Below are positions 43,616 to 53,318 of a stretch of DNA of 64,000 nucleotides, piece after piece (the first letter of the stretch is position 1; every line of letters starts with the position of its first letter). Origin of the DNA: Poriferisodalis sp965208895. Its GTDB lineage: Bacteria; Actinomycetota; Acidimicrobiia; Acidimicrobiales; Poriferisodalaceae. The position numbers were made by a program, and so were the translations under genes. The DNA lies in assembly GCF_965208895.1 (NCBI RefSeq), contig NZ_OZ242363.1, positions 1,054,001-1,118,000 of the forward strand, in the 5' to 3' direction. Below the pieces are notes generated by a model, which worked only from the letters and a program-made list of their open reading frames with translations, was not told where the DNA came from and searched no databases.

Positions 43616-44860
43616 GTGGAACGGCCGCTCGAAGATGTATTGGTGCTGGACCTGACCCGCGCTGTCGCGGGCCCGATTGCCGGCCGCCTGCTCGCCGACC
43701 TCGGCGCCCGGGTGGTGAAGATCGAGCCGCCCGATGCCGATCTGACCCGCTTCGTTGTGCCGCACGTGGACGGCCAGTCGGCCTATTTCGCACAGTTCAA
43801 CGCCGGCAAGGAATGCGTTTCGCTCGACCTCACGACTGAGGCGGGCCGCGAAGTACTGATGACCATGGTTCCCAAGGCCGACATCGTGCTCGAGAACTAC
43901 CGCCCCGGCGTGCTCGACAAGCTCGGGCTGGGGTACGACGCGCTCGCGGAGGTCAACCCCGGGATCATCGTCGCTTCGGTGTCGGGCTGGGGGCACGGGA
44001 ACAGCCGCAGCCACCGCGGCGCCTTTGCGGGGGTCCTGCACGCCGAGGCCGGCGTCACCGAGATGGTGGCTCGCCGGCGCGGCAATGAGCCCTACCGCAA
44101 CGATCCGATGTCCCATGCCGACACCTACACCGGGCTCCATGCGCTGGGCGCGATCTTGGCGGCACTGCACATGCGGCACCGGACCGGCCACGGGCAGGCC
44201 GTCGAGGTGTCCATGGCCGAGAGCACGCTCATGTGCAACGACCTGGCCGCCACCGACATGACCGGCCAAGACCCCCAGATCGGCTTCAAGGGAGGTCAGA
44301 ACTGGGCCGCGATCTACCCCCTGTCGAATGGCCGGCACGTCACCGTGACGCTGGACCTGACCGCCAACTTCGGCATGAAGGTGATCACCGCAGCGATGGA
44401 TCGTCCCGATCTGCGCGAGGACCCCCGGTTCGCCCGCATCGAGGACCGGGTGAATCATCGGGAAGAGATCGAGGCGATCTTCGCCGAGTGGGTGAGCCAA
44501 TTCGACAGCGCCGAAGCCGTGGAGAACGCGATCGGCGTGAAGTCGGTGATGGCCGCCGAGGTGCGCACGGTGGCCGAATTGGCCGAGACCCCCTGGGCGC
44601 AGGAGCGAGGCGCCTTCGTGGATGTTGTGGCCGGCGAAGCGGCGGTGCCGCTCACGGTGCCGCAGTCGCCGTGGCGCTTTGCCGAAGCAGACGCAGGCGC
44701 CCGGCCCGGATCAGTCTCCGGCGACCGCGGGCAGCACAACCGCGAAGTACTCGCCGAATTAGCAGGCCTGGACGACACCACGATCGACACGCTCGAAGCC
44801 GACGGCGTGGTCTCCGCCGGCCCGCCCGTCTTCCGCCAGTCGGGCCCCGCACGCCGCTGA
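43616..44860 (+). CDS. CaiB/BaiF (family III) CoA-transferase
   Basis: 414 residues from GTG 43616 (ERPLEDVLVLDLTRAVAGP). Family III features: GRLLADLGARVVKIEPPDAD, SLDLTTEAGREV, ADIVLENYRPGVLDKLGLGYD with the catalytic Asp expected in this block, and ASVSGWGHG. The enzyme moves CoA between carboxylic acids through an aspartyl-CoA thioester. It adjoins the crotonase-type gene, the MFS remnant and two LLM oxidoreductases, suggesting activation and breakdown of an organic acid. Confidence 0.9.
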   Translation: MERPLEDVLVLDLTRAVAGPIAGRLLADLGARVVKIEPPDADLTRFVVPHVDGQSAYFAQFNAGKECVSLDLTTEAGREVLMTMVPKADIVLENYRPGVLDKLGLGYDALAEVNPGIIVASVSGWGHGNSRSHRGAFAGVLHAEAGVTEMVARRRGNEPYRNDPMSHADTYTGLHALGAILAALHMRHRTGHGQAVEVSMAESTLMCNDLAATDMTGQDPQIGFKGGQNWAAIYPLSNGRHVTVTLDLTANFGMKVITAAMDRPDLREDPRFARIEDRVNHREEIEAIFAEWVSQFDSAEAVENAIGVKSVMAAEVRTVAELAETPWAQERGAFVDVVAGEAAVPLTVPQSPWRFAEADAGARPGSVSGDRGQHNREVLAELAGLDDTTIDTLEADGVVSAGPPVFRQSGPARR

Positions 44861-44895
44861 CCCGACGGCGCGTCAGCGGAGACGATGCCGCGACC

Positions 44896-45747
44896 TCAGG
44901 ACAGCAGGGTTTCGCCGATGTGGTCGACGAACGCGGCAATCTCGTCGACGGTCTGGCCGTTGGGCAGCAGCACCAGCCGGTCGACGCCCATCTCGGCGAA
45001 GCGCTCGACCATCTCCGGTGTCGGGCGAACCCGGGGCGTGACGGTGATCTCCAAGCGGCCGAGCTCGGAGGGGCGGTCGTAGCGGGCGCCCGCTTCGGAC
45101 AGCCCTTCGATGCAGTGCTGGGTGCCGTCGTAGTCGAGCGCGAACCCGTACCAGCCCTCGCTCATGGTGACGGCGCGGCGGTAGGCAGGAGCCGTATGGC
45201 CGCCCATCACCACCGGCGGTCCCGGCTGTTGGACTGGCCGGGGCCGGGCCTGCACGTCCGAGAAATTCACGAACTCGCCGTCGTAGGCCGGCTGATCCAT
45301 CGACCAGATCGCCCGCATCGCCTCGATGTACTCCTCGGTGCGGCGGGCTCGGTCTTCCATGGGGATTCCCAACGCCTCGAACTCGGCGCCCAGATAGCCG
45401 ACGCCCACGCCGAACAGCAGCCGTCCCCCCGACAGCACGTCCACACTGGCGAGCTCCTTGGCCAGCACCAGCGGGTTGCGCTGGGGGACGATGATGATGC
45501 CGGTGCCCAGCTTGATCTCGCTGGTGAGCGCTGCAACGTAGGCGAGCGCAACTGCTGGATCGAGCATCGGGTGCAGCGGCGGCAACGGCGACGGCGGTGC
45601 CTGCGGATCGGGAAGCACCACATGCTCCCCCGTCCACACCGACTCGAAGCCGGCTTGCTCGGCGGCGACGGCAATTCGCCCGGCGCCCTCGGGGCCGGCC
45701 GCATCACCCAGCGCCCCCATGTTGATCTGAAACAGTCCGATCTTCAT
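44896..45747 (-). CDS. LLM-class F420-dependent oxidoreductase (1)
   Basis: 283-residue TIM-barrel luciferase-like monooxygenase-class protein: MKIGLFQINMGALGDA, ESVWTGEHVVLP, EIKLGTGIIIVPQRNP, LAKELASVDVLSGGRLLFGVGVGYLGAEFEALG. The GVGVGYL and GTGI segments are those of F420-using members found in Actinomycetota. Substrate unknown. It is probably co-transcribed with the similar gene immediately upstream (74-base gap). Confidence 0.85.
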   Translation of the reverse strand: MKIGLFQINMGALGDAAGPEGAGRIAVAAEQAGFESVWTGEHVVLPDPQAPPSPLPPLHPMLDPAVALAYVAALTSEIKLGTGIIIVPQRNPLVLAKELASVDVLSGGRLLFGVGVGYLGAEFEALGIPMEDRARRTEEYIEAMRAIWSMDQPAYDGEFVNFSDVQARPRPVQQPGPPVVMGGHTAPAYRRAVTMSEGWYGFALDYDGTQHCIEGLSEAGARYDRPSELGRLEITVTPRVRPTPEMVERFAEMGVDRLVLLPNGQTVDEIAAFVDHIGETLLS

Positions 45748-45820
45748 CGCATTCCCTTCGTGGTCTGGCTCGTGGTCTGGTGCCGTGCGGGGTACGCCAG
45801 CTGGCGTTCGCGCGGCGTGC

Positions 45821-46723
45821 TCAGGGGAAGTTGGGGGCTACCTGATTGATGAACAGGTCCATCGAGTGCTTCTTGGCCTCCATCGGGCCGAACGTGAAAT
45901 CGGGGATGATCAGCTCGTCGACGCCGACTTGCCGGTATTGCTCCACAACCTCGCTGACCTCGTCGGGGGTGCCCACGATGGTGGCCCGGCCCAGGTCCAT
46001 GGCGCGGAAGCGGTCCAGCTTGGCGGAGTCTTCGTTGATGAACAGCAGGGCGCACGCGGAGCGGCTGATCTCCGCGGGGTCGCGGTCGATCGCCTCGCAG
46101 TGCCCGTTGAGCACGCTGCACAGATCGGCGATGTCGTCGGGCATGCCCCAGTAGTTCCACTCGGTGGCCCAGCGAGCGGTGGTACGCAGGGTGCGCTTGC
46201 GCCCGCCCCCGCCGATGAGCAGCGGGATGGGCGACTGCACCGGCTTGGGATCCAGCGGCGCGTCAGTCACCGTGTAGTGCTCGCCGTTCAGGTTCGTGCG
46301 GTGGTTGCCGAGCAGTGAGCTGATGATCTCGACGGCTTCGTCGAATCGGTCCATGCGGCTGCGCAGCGTGCCGAATTCGAAGCCGTAGGCCTCGTGCTCG
46401 TTCTCCTGCCAGCCGGCACCGATGCCGAGCACCACCCGGCCGCCGGAGATGTGATCGATGGTCGCGGCAGTCTTGGCGGTCAGCGCCGGATTGCGATACG
46501 TGTTGCCCGCAACCAGCGGACCCAGCCGAACCCGGGGCACTGCCACTGCCAGCGCGGCCAGCACCGACCAGGCCTCGTGCACGGGCTGATCCACGTTCTC
46601 CTCGTTGGGCATGAAGTGGTCGGCAAACCACAGGCCGTCCCAGCCGGTTGTCTCGGCGTGCTGGCAGCACTCGATGATTGCTGAGATCTCTTGGTCGTTC
46701 TTGGTCCAGAATCCGAAACGCAT
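45821..46723 (-). CDS. LLM-class F420-dependent oxidoreductase (2)
   Basis: 300 residues: MRFGFWTKNDQEISAI, GWDGLWFADHFMPN, RVRLGPLVAGNTYRNPALTA, AATIDHISGGRVVLGIGAGWQENEHEAYG and LLIGGGGRKRTLRTTARWA. It belongs to a different subgroup from its neighbour (F420-dependent oxidoreductases of the type annotated as hypothetical redox enzymes). F420 enzymes reduce or oxidise hydrophobic or activated substrates; the specific reaction cannot be read from the sequence. Confidence 0.87.
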   Translation of the reverse strand: MRFGFWTKNDQEISAIIECCQHAETTGWDGLWFADHFMPNEENVDQPVHEAWSVLAALAVAVPRVRLGPLVAGNTYRNPALTAKTAATIDHISGGRVVLGIGAGWQENEHEAYGFEFGTLRSRMDRFDEAVEIISSLLGNHRTNLNGEHYTVTDAPLDPKPVQSPIPLLIGGGGRKRTLRTTARWATEWNYWGMPDDIADLCSVLNGHCEAIDRDPAEISRSACALLFINEDSAKLDRFRAMDLGRATIVGTPDEVSEVVEQYRQVGVDELIIPDFTFGPMEAKKHSMDLFINQVAPNFP

Positions 46724-46823
46724 CGGGACAGCCTGCCATCCAGAGTTCGAATTCGCGGTAAGCCTGCAGCAGTCGTCGCGTGGGGACCGTTTGAGCCCCG
46801 ACTCGAGCTGTCGAATCAGCCCG

Positions 46824-48308
46824 CTATCGGCGGCCGGTCAGCATCAGGCGCAACAAGTTGAGCGCCGAGATGGCGCTGTAGTCGGCAAGCCGCTCGCGGT
46901 CGCCGGGCAGGCGGATCTCGTCTGCGGAGTCCCGGTGCGCCACGGCGGGTGTGTCGCCGTGCGCCGCTTGCGCCGAAATCGACACAGCAAGGAATGCGGT
47001 GCCGTATGGGTGCTCGGGTGTTGCTGAAGCACGGTCCTCGACTGCTGTCACTGCAAGGCCGACGCTGGCGCCAGTGCGCAGCCGAGCGGCCCGTGCAAGC
47101 GCTTCGGCACCGGCGGTCGACGCCAGCGGAGGCACGAGGCCATCTCCCATGGGCGACACTTCCGACGAACCGGCATGCAGCAGGTACTCGGCCAAGTGCT
47201 CTGAGCGGGCCACGATGCCGCCGGCGAACGTCCGAACACTCGAACGAGCTGACGCCGCCGAGTCTGCTGAATTCGTCTCCGCGTCGCCTGCCGACGCCAA
47301 GCCAGGATCGCCCAGCTTCGCCCCGCCCAAGGCGGTGCCTGCCCGCATGGCCGCTTCGGCGGATGACAGGCGGTTCGCCATTCGGCCACCGGTGATCGTC
47401 TCAGCGACGCCGAGCGTCAGCCCGAGCCGGCTGAGCTCACCGAGCACTGCCATTTCCATGTTGTCGTCGTCGTAGGCGAACACCAAATCGCCCAGCAGCG
47501 GTTCCAACACCGCCTGCTCGGCGTCGATCAGACTCCACGCCTCAGCAGAGTCAGCCCCCTTGGCCGTGATGCGGACCTTGATGCCCTCGATGCCGCTGGC
47601 CAGGAACGCGAGCGTCGGGTTGCCGGTCTCGTCGAGTTCGTCGATGCGGCCGGACAGCATCTCGGCCAGCCCCGATTCGCTCTGGCCCCACGTCCGCAGG
47701 ACCCGGCTCTCGATCGTGGCGCTGACACCGGCACGCCGCTGCAGATCGCCCAGCACCGTGCCGTTGAGCATCTCGCGCATCTCATAGGGCACGCCGGGCA
47801 CCACGTAGACCACGCGGTCGAGCACCTCAGCGCCGTCTGGAGGCTCGGCGCCCGGCGGCACTGCACCCACGCCCCGCACCCAGCGAATCGGCGCCATCAA
47901 TCCAGGGGCCGTGCCGGGCTGCTGCGGGATCGGCGAGGCACCGGTTGGCACCATGGCCTGGCGCAGGTTGTTCTCGGGCATCGGGCGGCTGCGGCTCGCG
48001 AACATCGCCCGGATCCGCTCGGCGATCCGCTCATCGAGCACCAGTTCAACACCCATCACCGATGCGAGGACTTCACGGGTGATGTCGTCTTGGGTCGGCC
48101 CCAGCCCGCCGCACACGATGACGGCGTCGCTGCGGTCAAGCGCCAGCCGGAACGATGCGTCGATGCGGTCCCAGTTGTCGCCCACTTTCGTCTGGTAGTG
48201 GCTGTCGATGCCGGCCAAGGCGAGCTGTTCGCCCATCCACGACGAATTGGTGTCGACGATCTGGCCCAGCAGCAGTTCTGTTCCCACGGCGACGATCTCG
48301 GTCTTCAC
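46824..48308 (-). CDS. cinA: CinA family protein (competence/damage-inducible, NMN deamidase domain)
   Basis: 494 residues from GTG 48308 (KTEIVAVGTELLLGQIVDTN). The N-terminal MoaB-like domain has VCGGLGPTQDDITREVLA; the middle contains VYVVPGVPYEMREML. The C-terminal CinA domain (VAETITGGRMANRLS, then VTAVEDRA near 450) carries the nicotinamide-nucleotide amidohydrolase fold, although an Ala/Ser-rich insertion (about 360-410) is unusually long. CinA is normally encoded between pgsA and recA. Here pgsA is adjacent and recA lies 5 kb away on the same strand. Confidence 0.9.
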   Translation of the reverse strand: MKTEIVAVGTELLLGQIVDTNSSWMGEQLALAGIDSHYQTKVGDNWDRIDASFRLALDRSDAVIVCGGLGPTQDDITREVLASVMGVELVLDERIAERIRAMFASRSRPMPENNLRQAMVPTGASPIPQQPGTAPGLMAPIRWVRGVGAVPPGAEPPDGAEVLDRVVYVVPGVPYEMREMLNGTVLGDLQRRAGVSATIESRVLRTWGQSESGLAEMLSGRIDELDETGNPTLAFLASGIEGIKVRITAKGADSAEAWSLIDAEQAVLEPLLGDLVFAYDDDNMEMAVLGELSRLGLTLGVAETITGGRMANRLSSAEAAMRAGTALGGAKLGDPGLASAGDAETNSADSAASARSSVRTFAGGIVARSEHLAEYLLHAGSSEVSPMGDGLVPPLASTAGAEALARAARLRTGASVGLAVTAVEDRASATPEHPYGTAFLAVSISAQAAHGDTPAVAHRDSADEIRLPGDRERLADYSAISALNLLRLMLTGRR

Positions 48309-48402
48309 AAGGCGTGACCCTAATTGCGGCCGGCTGCGCGCACCCTGCCCGCTCGCTGCACCACGGGCCGCGCGGGCCACGGTTCCGCCTACCGGGTCGG
48401 CG

Positions 48403-49002
48403 TCAGCCGTCTGCGTCGTCGCCGAGCTGAGCTGCGGCAACGCTGCGTGCCGAGCGCAGGTACGACCAGCCGGTCCAAACGGTCAGCGCCACCGCAACCC
48501 ACAAGGTGAGCGTGGCGACCCAGTGGGCGTTCGTCGCCAGCGGCGGCATGACTGCGAAGCCGATGGCCCAGAGCTGGGTGAACGTCTTCCACTTGGCCAG
48601 CTTGGTGGCCGGGATCGAGATGCCCCGGCGACCGGCTCTTGACCGGTACGCGCTGATCGCCAGCTCTCGCACGGCGATGATGACCACCGGCACCACGTGA
48701 AATTGGCCATTCCACACGAGTGCAGCCATCCCGCCGAGCACGAATACCTTGTCTGCCAGCGGGTCCAAGAATGCGCCGGCGCGCGTCGGGCCGTGACGGC
48801 GGGCAAGCCATCCGTCGAGGTAGTCGGTCATGGCGATCACGAACCCGACGGCGAACGTTGCCCACCGTGCGCCCCACGACACGATCATCACGATGAAAAC
48901 CGGCGAGGCCGCGATGCGGGCGACCGTCACGAGGTTGGCCGGAGTGACCAGAGCCGCCGGCCCGAACGCCGGAGGCGCGTCCTCCCCATCCGGAACCGCC
49001 AT
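48403..49002 (-). CDS. pgsA: CDP-diacylglycerol-glycerol-3-phosphate 3-phosphatidyltransferase
   Basis: The 199-residue membrane enzyme makes phosphatidylglycerophosphate, precursor of phosphatidylglycerol. It contains the CDP-alcohol phosphotransferase signature DYLDGWLARRHGPTRAGAF followed by LDPLADK, fitting DGxxARx(8)GxxxDxxxD. Several hydrophobic helices surround it (NLVTVARIAASPVFIVMIV, LWAIGFAVMPPLA). It is 94 bases upstream of cinA on the same strand. Confidence 0.92.
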   Translation of the reverse strand: MAVPDGEDAPPAFGPAALVTPANLVTVARIAASPVFIVMIVSWGARWATFAVGFVIAMTDYLDGWLARRHGPTRAGAFLDPLADKVFVLGGMAALVWNGQFHVVPVVIIAVRELAISAYRSRAGRRGISIPATKLAKWKTFTQLWAIGFAVMPPLATNAHWVATLTLWVAVALTVWTGWSYLRSARSVAAAQLGDDADG

Positions 49003-49140
49003 TGCCCGGCGAGGCTACGGCAGCAGGGGTGGGGCGGGATGCTGGCCACCGCTCATCCGTCGCCGACCCCTCGCCCACGTCTCGTCTGCTGAATTGGCGC
49101 GGCGGTTTGCGCAGAGGCTTCCTGAGCCGGCTTGGTCGCG
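49003..49140. other. Intergenic stretch upstream of pgsA
   Basis: About 140 bases between the pgsA start and repeat copy B. It presumably includes the pgsA promoter. A short motif GCGAGTTAGC at its right edge is shared with repeat A and, inverted, with sequence beside tRNA-Val near 26320. Confidence 0.4.
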
Positions 49141-49460
49141 AGTTAGCGATTGGTGCCCCTGACCTGCGGGTTTGCTCGGCCTGCTTAGGCCCCAGAAGGA
49201 GGCTCCACACTTCAAACGGGGGGTACTCCACATTGGCGATCTGCCCTCTCCGGGCCGTTCCGCGCCGCCTTTGAGCCGCGTTTGTGCAGGTCAGATGACA
49301 TTTTGGAGCGTGTCGCCAATGTGCAGGGCGCTTTTGTTGCTGCGTCGAGACTCCGCTGGTGTCCCCTGCGAGCCGATTCGTGCCGAATCTTGGGTCCTTG
49401 GCGCGACCCGACGGCAGGTGTTCGTGCTGGTCACAGCGTCGCAGAGCCGAATGTGAAGCC
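49141..49460 (+). repeat. 320-bp dispersed repeat, copy B
   Basis: Gapless match to 11621-11940. Its 260-bp core (49201-49460) has the same length as copy A, but its terminal inverted repeats are decayed (GGCTCCACACTT and a diverged right end ending GTGAAGCC). It lies between pgsA and the P450 operon, outside the main accessory island. Confidence 0.75.
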
Positions 49461-49535
49461 AATCTGGGGAGACTGCGCTTATGAGTGATCGCAGGCTTGT
49501 GCTGGGCGTGCCGGTTCGTTCGCACGACGTGCCTC

Positions 49536-50819
49536 TCACCAGGTCAGATGCAGTTCGGCGGGTCCGCGGAAGGTGATGTTGGGGAAGTAGTCGAGATCTT
49601 TGCCGGTCGCGGCGAGTTCCAGCGACGGCAGACGTCGGGAGAGGATCTCGGTGACTGTCTGGGCCTCGAGTTTGGCGAGATTGGCTCCCAGGCAATAGTG
49701 GACACCCTTGCCGAAGGAGATGTGCCGGCCTGCGTTGGGGCGGCGGATGTCGAAGCTGTCGGGGTCACAGAAGATGCTCTCTTGTCGGTTGGCTGAGGCG
49801 AAGTTCAAGAAGATCGCCGTGCCCGCCGGCACGTCGACGCCCGCGATGGCGGTGTCGCGGGTGGCGATGCGTCGCCACGAGATCTGGCTCGAGTTGAACC
49901 GCAGGACTTCCTCGACGGCATTGGCTATGAGCGTGTGATCGTCGCGGATCGCGTCCCATGCATCGCGACGAGGCAGCAGACAGAGCAGCGTGTTGCAGAC
50001 GAGCGCGGTGACCGCTTCGTGGCCTGCGAAGGACAGACCGTAGATCACTGATTCGGCCTCGCGGTAGCTCAGTTTGTCGGGGTTGGCCTCGTGAGCGTCG
50101 ATCAACTCGGACGCGAAGTCGTCGCCGCGGCGGCGGCGCTTGTGCGCAGTGAAGTCCCGGCAGTATCTCCAGTAGGCCAGCATGTTCTCGGCGATCTCGA
50201 CTTGCTCGGCCGAGGTGGGGCGTCCCCAGGAGAAGGCCTTGCGGTCGCCGCACCACGACTTGAGCATCTCGTCGTCGCTCTCGGGGAATCCGATGAAGCG
50301 GAAGATCGTCTCGCCCGGCAGCGGGAACGCGAATGATGAGACGAATTCCGTCGGCGGGCCTGCGGCGATCATGTCGTCGATCAGCTCGTGGCTGCGGCGG
50401 CGGATGTACGGCTCCAGGGACCTGATTCTGCGATTCGAGAACCCTCGGCGGGTGTGGCGTCGAATGCGTCCGTGGTCCGGCTCGGGTCGATTCGACATCA
50501 CCGCGACGGGGTCAAAGTCCTCCGCCGAGAGGATCGCTGTCGCTTCGGGCGACAGCGGGTACACCGGATCCTGAACGTTCGTCGACGCGAACGTCTCGTG
50601 GTCCGAGAACACGGCTTCGATGTCGGCCATCTCGGTGACGACCACACAGCCCACCTCGGGGGCATAGAAAACCGGGTGAGCGGACATCAGGTCCGACGCG
50701 ATGGGGTAGGGGTCGGCGAGATAGCCGTCATCGAGCGGGCTCCACGTGCGGTGCACAGGGCACCCCGCCGGCGCTTGCGGGATCTCGGCGGGCTGCTGGT
50801 GGTAGGTGTTCTCGCTCAT
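49536..50819 (-). CDS. Cytochrome P450
   Basis: 427 residues from ATG 50819. The haem-binding loop FGKGVHYCLGANLAK has Cys376, the I-helix is SFAGHEAVTA (acid replaced by Glu beside His), and the K-helix EEVLR supplies ExxR. It is a soluble bacterial class I P450 that needs separate ferredoxin and reductase, not encoded here. Its start overlaps the corrected livF stop (ATGA), so it is the last gene of the aldoxime/nitrile operon. In plants P450s make aldoximes from amino acids, and the bacterial P450 NocL forms an oxime. A role in making or hydroxylating the aldoxime substrate is an attractive inference, not shown by sequence. Confidence 0.92.
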   Translation of the reverse strand: MSENTYHQQPAEIPQAPAGCPVHRTWSPLDDGYLADPYPIASDLMSAHPVFYAPEVGCVVVTEMADIEAVFSDHETFASTNVQDPVYPLSPEATAILSAEDFDPVAVMSNRPEPDHGRIRRHTRRGFSNRRIRSLEPYIRRRSHELIDDMIAAGPPTEFVSSFAFPLPGETIFRFIGFPESDDEMLKSWCGDRKAFSWGRPTSAEQVEIAENMLAYWRYCRDFTAHKRRRRGDDFASELIDAHEANPDKLSYREAESVIYGLSFAGHEAVTALVCNTLLCLLPRRDAWDAIRDDHTLIANAVEEVLRFNSSQISWRRIATRDTAIAGVDVPAGTAIFLNFASANRQESIFCDPDSFDIRRPNAGRHISFGKGVHYCLGANLAKLEAQTVTEILSRRLPSLELAATGKDLDYFPNITFRGPAELHLTW

Positions 50820-51621
50820 GAGCGGCTGCTCCCGTTGTCGGCCGCGGGCGGCCCGAGGCCGCTGTCGGCGGAGAGGTCGGGGCTCTCGGCTCGCAGGTAG
50901 GCGGAGCGCAGCCGGTCGGGCTGCTGCTGAATCTGCCACGCCGCGCCCCGCAGCGCGATTTCACCGCGAGCCATGACCACCGCTCTGTCCCCGAGTTCAG
51001 TGCCCGGTCGGCGAACTGCTCCACGAGCAGCAGCCCGATGCCGGAGCTGGCCATGTGCTCTACGGCCTGCAGCATCCGGTCGATGACTGCGGGCGCAAGC
51101 CCCAGCGACAGCTCGTCGATCATCAGTACGCGGGGCTCTCGCACCACCGCTCTGCCCAGCACGACCATTTGCTGCTCGCCGCCTGAGAGAAGTCCGGCTG
51201 GGGTCGACGACCTGGCCTTGAGTTCGGGGAAGAGCTCAAAGGCGGGACTCAGCTCGGCGCGGCCCGCAGTCACCAGGAAGTTCTCCTCGACGGTCAGTCC
51301 TTCGAACACCATTCGCCCCTGCTGGACATAGGAGAGTCCCGCCCGGAATCTGCGCCGCCGCGATGACTGCGTGATGTCCTCGCCGCCCAGCACCACTCGG
51401 CCTGCGCTGGGGATCACCACGCCGCTGATTCCGTCCAGCAGAGTCGACTTGCCCGCGCCGTTGGCGCCCAGAAGCACTGTCACCTCGCCGGGCGCCACCG
51501 ACAGGTCGACTCCTCTGACCACTGGCTGGCCGAGCCGGTCGACTCGCAGGCCCTCCACTCGCAGGACCGCAGGGCGCGGAACTCCGGGGTCCGCTTCCTC
51601 GTGCTGCTCGGCCGAGGTCAT
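50816..51621 (-). pseudogene. livF: LivF-type ABC transporter ATPase with one-base deletion near its end
   Basis: Walker A GANGAGKST, Q-loop region YVQQGRMVFEGLTV, signature LSGGEQQM and Walker B VLMIDEL (with Glu) are intact. The frame shifts at the C4 run 50988-50991 (plus strand): as written the tail becomes Arg/Pro-rich and runs into the P450 gene to 50728. Adding one base gives ALNSGDRAVVMARGEIALRG and a stop at 50816-50818 overlapping the P450 start by ATGA. So the gene is either freshly damaged or hit by a homopolymer sequencing error. It powers branched-chain-amino-acid-type uptake with LivG. Confidence 0.85.
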
Positions 51622-53318
51622 TTCTCTGCACCCAGGTAGGCGGCCACGACCTTGGGATCACGGAGTACGTCCCGAGGCGAGCCGGCCGCGATCAGCTCGC
51701 CGAAGTCGAGCACGGCGACCGAGTCGCACAAGTCGAGCACCACGTCGATGTCGTGCTCGATCAGCAGGACAGCTATTTCCAAGCGCGCAGTGACCACCGT
51801 CAAGGAGTCCACGAATGCCTCCCTGTCGGGTCCAGCGAGACCGGCGGTCGGCTCGTCGAGCAGCACGATCCTCGGGCACGGCATCAGCGCACCGCACACC
51901 TCGAGGACCCGCCGCGTTCCCACGTCAAGGGCCGAGATGGAGGTCTGCGCCGAGGGAAGCGAGAACCAGTCGAGCGCCTCTGCGACCGAAGTGCTCTGTC
52001 GCGTCGCGCACAGCGCGAGGTAGCCGCCGACGGTCAGGTCCCGCGGCGTGTGGCCCTGCTGGAAGGTCCGCCTGAGGCCCCGCACGGCGCGTACCCGGGG
52101 CGGGAGCGCAGTTATGTCCTCTCCGTCGAGAAGAAAGCGTCCGTCGTGGCCGGTCACGAATCCGCTCAGAGCGTCCACCAGCGTCGACTTGCCCGCACCG
52201 TTGGGGCCGATCAGCCCGTAGATGCCTCCCTCGGGAACGGACAGGCTGACGTCGTGCAGCGCCTTGACCGCGCCGTAGCTCACCGACACCTGCCGGATGT
52301 CGAGCACGGTGCCGCCGCCCGCGGCTCGGCGTCGCGCCGTCGCAGGAGGCCGAACCGATGTAGAGCCGGCCTCGGCTTGGCCGGCGCCGCGCCTGGCTGA
52401 CGGCTTGCGGACCGCGGCTCGCACCGCAGCCGAGAGTCCGCCCTCGCCGCGGCTCAGAGCGAACACTCCCCCGACCGCGAAGAGTATTGGCGCGATGTCT
52501 CTGGGGAGCCCGACATCGCTCAAGAAGTTGGGGATGAGCTGGCCGAACAGTCCGGTGAGCAGCGCACCCTCGAAGTGCCCCGCCCCGAATATGAGCGCCG
52601 ACGTCAGGATTGTCATTGACTCGATCGGCTGGAAGCTGGCCCCGCTCACGATGCCGTTGAGAGCAAGCAGCAAGGCCCCTCCTACACCGGCGATGGCGGC
52701 GCTGGCCGCGAAGGCGGAGATCTTGGTGACGACGACGCTGCGGCCCATCGCGGCGGTGGCCCTCTCGCTGTGGCGCACCGAGAACCACCACCGGCCCGTG
52801 CTCGTGCGTCGCAGCGCGGTGACCGCTGCCGCTATGACGCCCAGCACGCCCGCGCAGAGCAGGAAGAAGCCGGCGTCGCTGTCCGCGAAGCCCGGCGGGT
52901 TGACGCGATTGCCCTCGATCAGGCCCGGAAAGCCGTCTGCGAACAGCACTCTGGCCACCGCCGCGCTAAACACCAAGGTGAACACCGCCAGGTTCTGGCC
53001 GCGCAGCCTCAGCGCGGGGATGCCGATGGCCACGCCGGCCGCGAAGGGCACCGCAGCGGCGAACGGGAGCATCGCCAGGTACGGGAGGCTCGTCTTGAGA
53101 TTCAGCCAGCCGACCGTCCACGCCCCTATGCCGGCGAAGGTCATCTGGCACAGAGACAGCAGACCGGCGTTGTCGTAGATCACGCCCACGCTCACCGCGA
53201 CGACTGCTGTGATCACGGCGCTGGTCAGCAGGAACAGCCAGAACGGCCCGGCCAGCTGCGACACGGCCAGCACCGCGCCGCAGTACGCCGCGGCAGCGGC
53301 GACGTCAGCGCGCCGCAT
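51618..53318 (-). CDS. Fused LivM permease - LivG ATPase
   Basis: 566 residues joining two normally separate subunits. Residues about 1-290 are a LivM permease with roughly eight to ten helices (YDNAGLLSLCQMTFAGIGAW, LRGQNLAVFTLVFSAAVARV, ALIFGAGHFEGALLTGLFGQ). A linker of about 50 Ala/Arg/Pro-rich residues follows. Residues about 340-566 are a LivG ATPase with IGPNGAGKST, TFQQGHTPRDLTVGGYLAL, VLLDEPTAGL and IEHDIDVVLDLCD. The ABC signature is unusual: SALDVGTRRVLEVCGAL replaces LSGGQ-like LSYGQ. It overlaps livH by 14 bases and livF by 4. Confidence 0.92.
   Translation of the reverse strand: MRRADVAAAAAYCGAVLAVSQLAGPFWLFLLTSAVITAVVAVSVGVIYDNAGLLSLCQMTFAGIGAWTVGWLNLKTSLPYLAMLPFAAAVPFAAGVAIGIPALRLRGQNLAVFTLVFSAAVARVLFADGFPGLIEGNRVNPPGFADSDAGFFLLCAGVLGVIAAAVTALRRTSTGRWWFSVRHSERATAAMGRSVVVTKISAFAASAAIAGVGGALLLALNGIVSGASFQPIESMTILTSALIFGAGHFEGALLTGLFGQLIPNFLSDVGLPRDIAPILFAVGGVFALSRGEGGLSAAVRAAVRKPSARRGAGQAEAGSTSVRPPATARRRAAGGGTVLDIRQVSVSYGAVKALHDVSLSVPEGGIYGLIGPNGAGKSTLVDALSGFVTGHDGRFLLDGEDITALPPRVRAVRGLRRTFQQGHTPRDLTVGGYLALCATRQSTSVAEALDWFSLPSAQTSISALDVGTRRVLEVCGALMPCPRIVLLDEPTAGLAGPDREAFVDSLTVVTARLEIAVLLIEHDIDVVLDLCDSVAVLDFGELIAAGSPRDVLRDPKVVAAYLGAEK

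Noticed and set aside
44233..45849. A 538-codon plus-strand frame across the CoA-transferase and first LLM genes
   Set aside because: Crosses two genes with clear family motifs in other frames.
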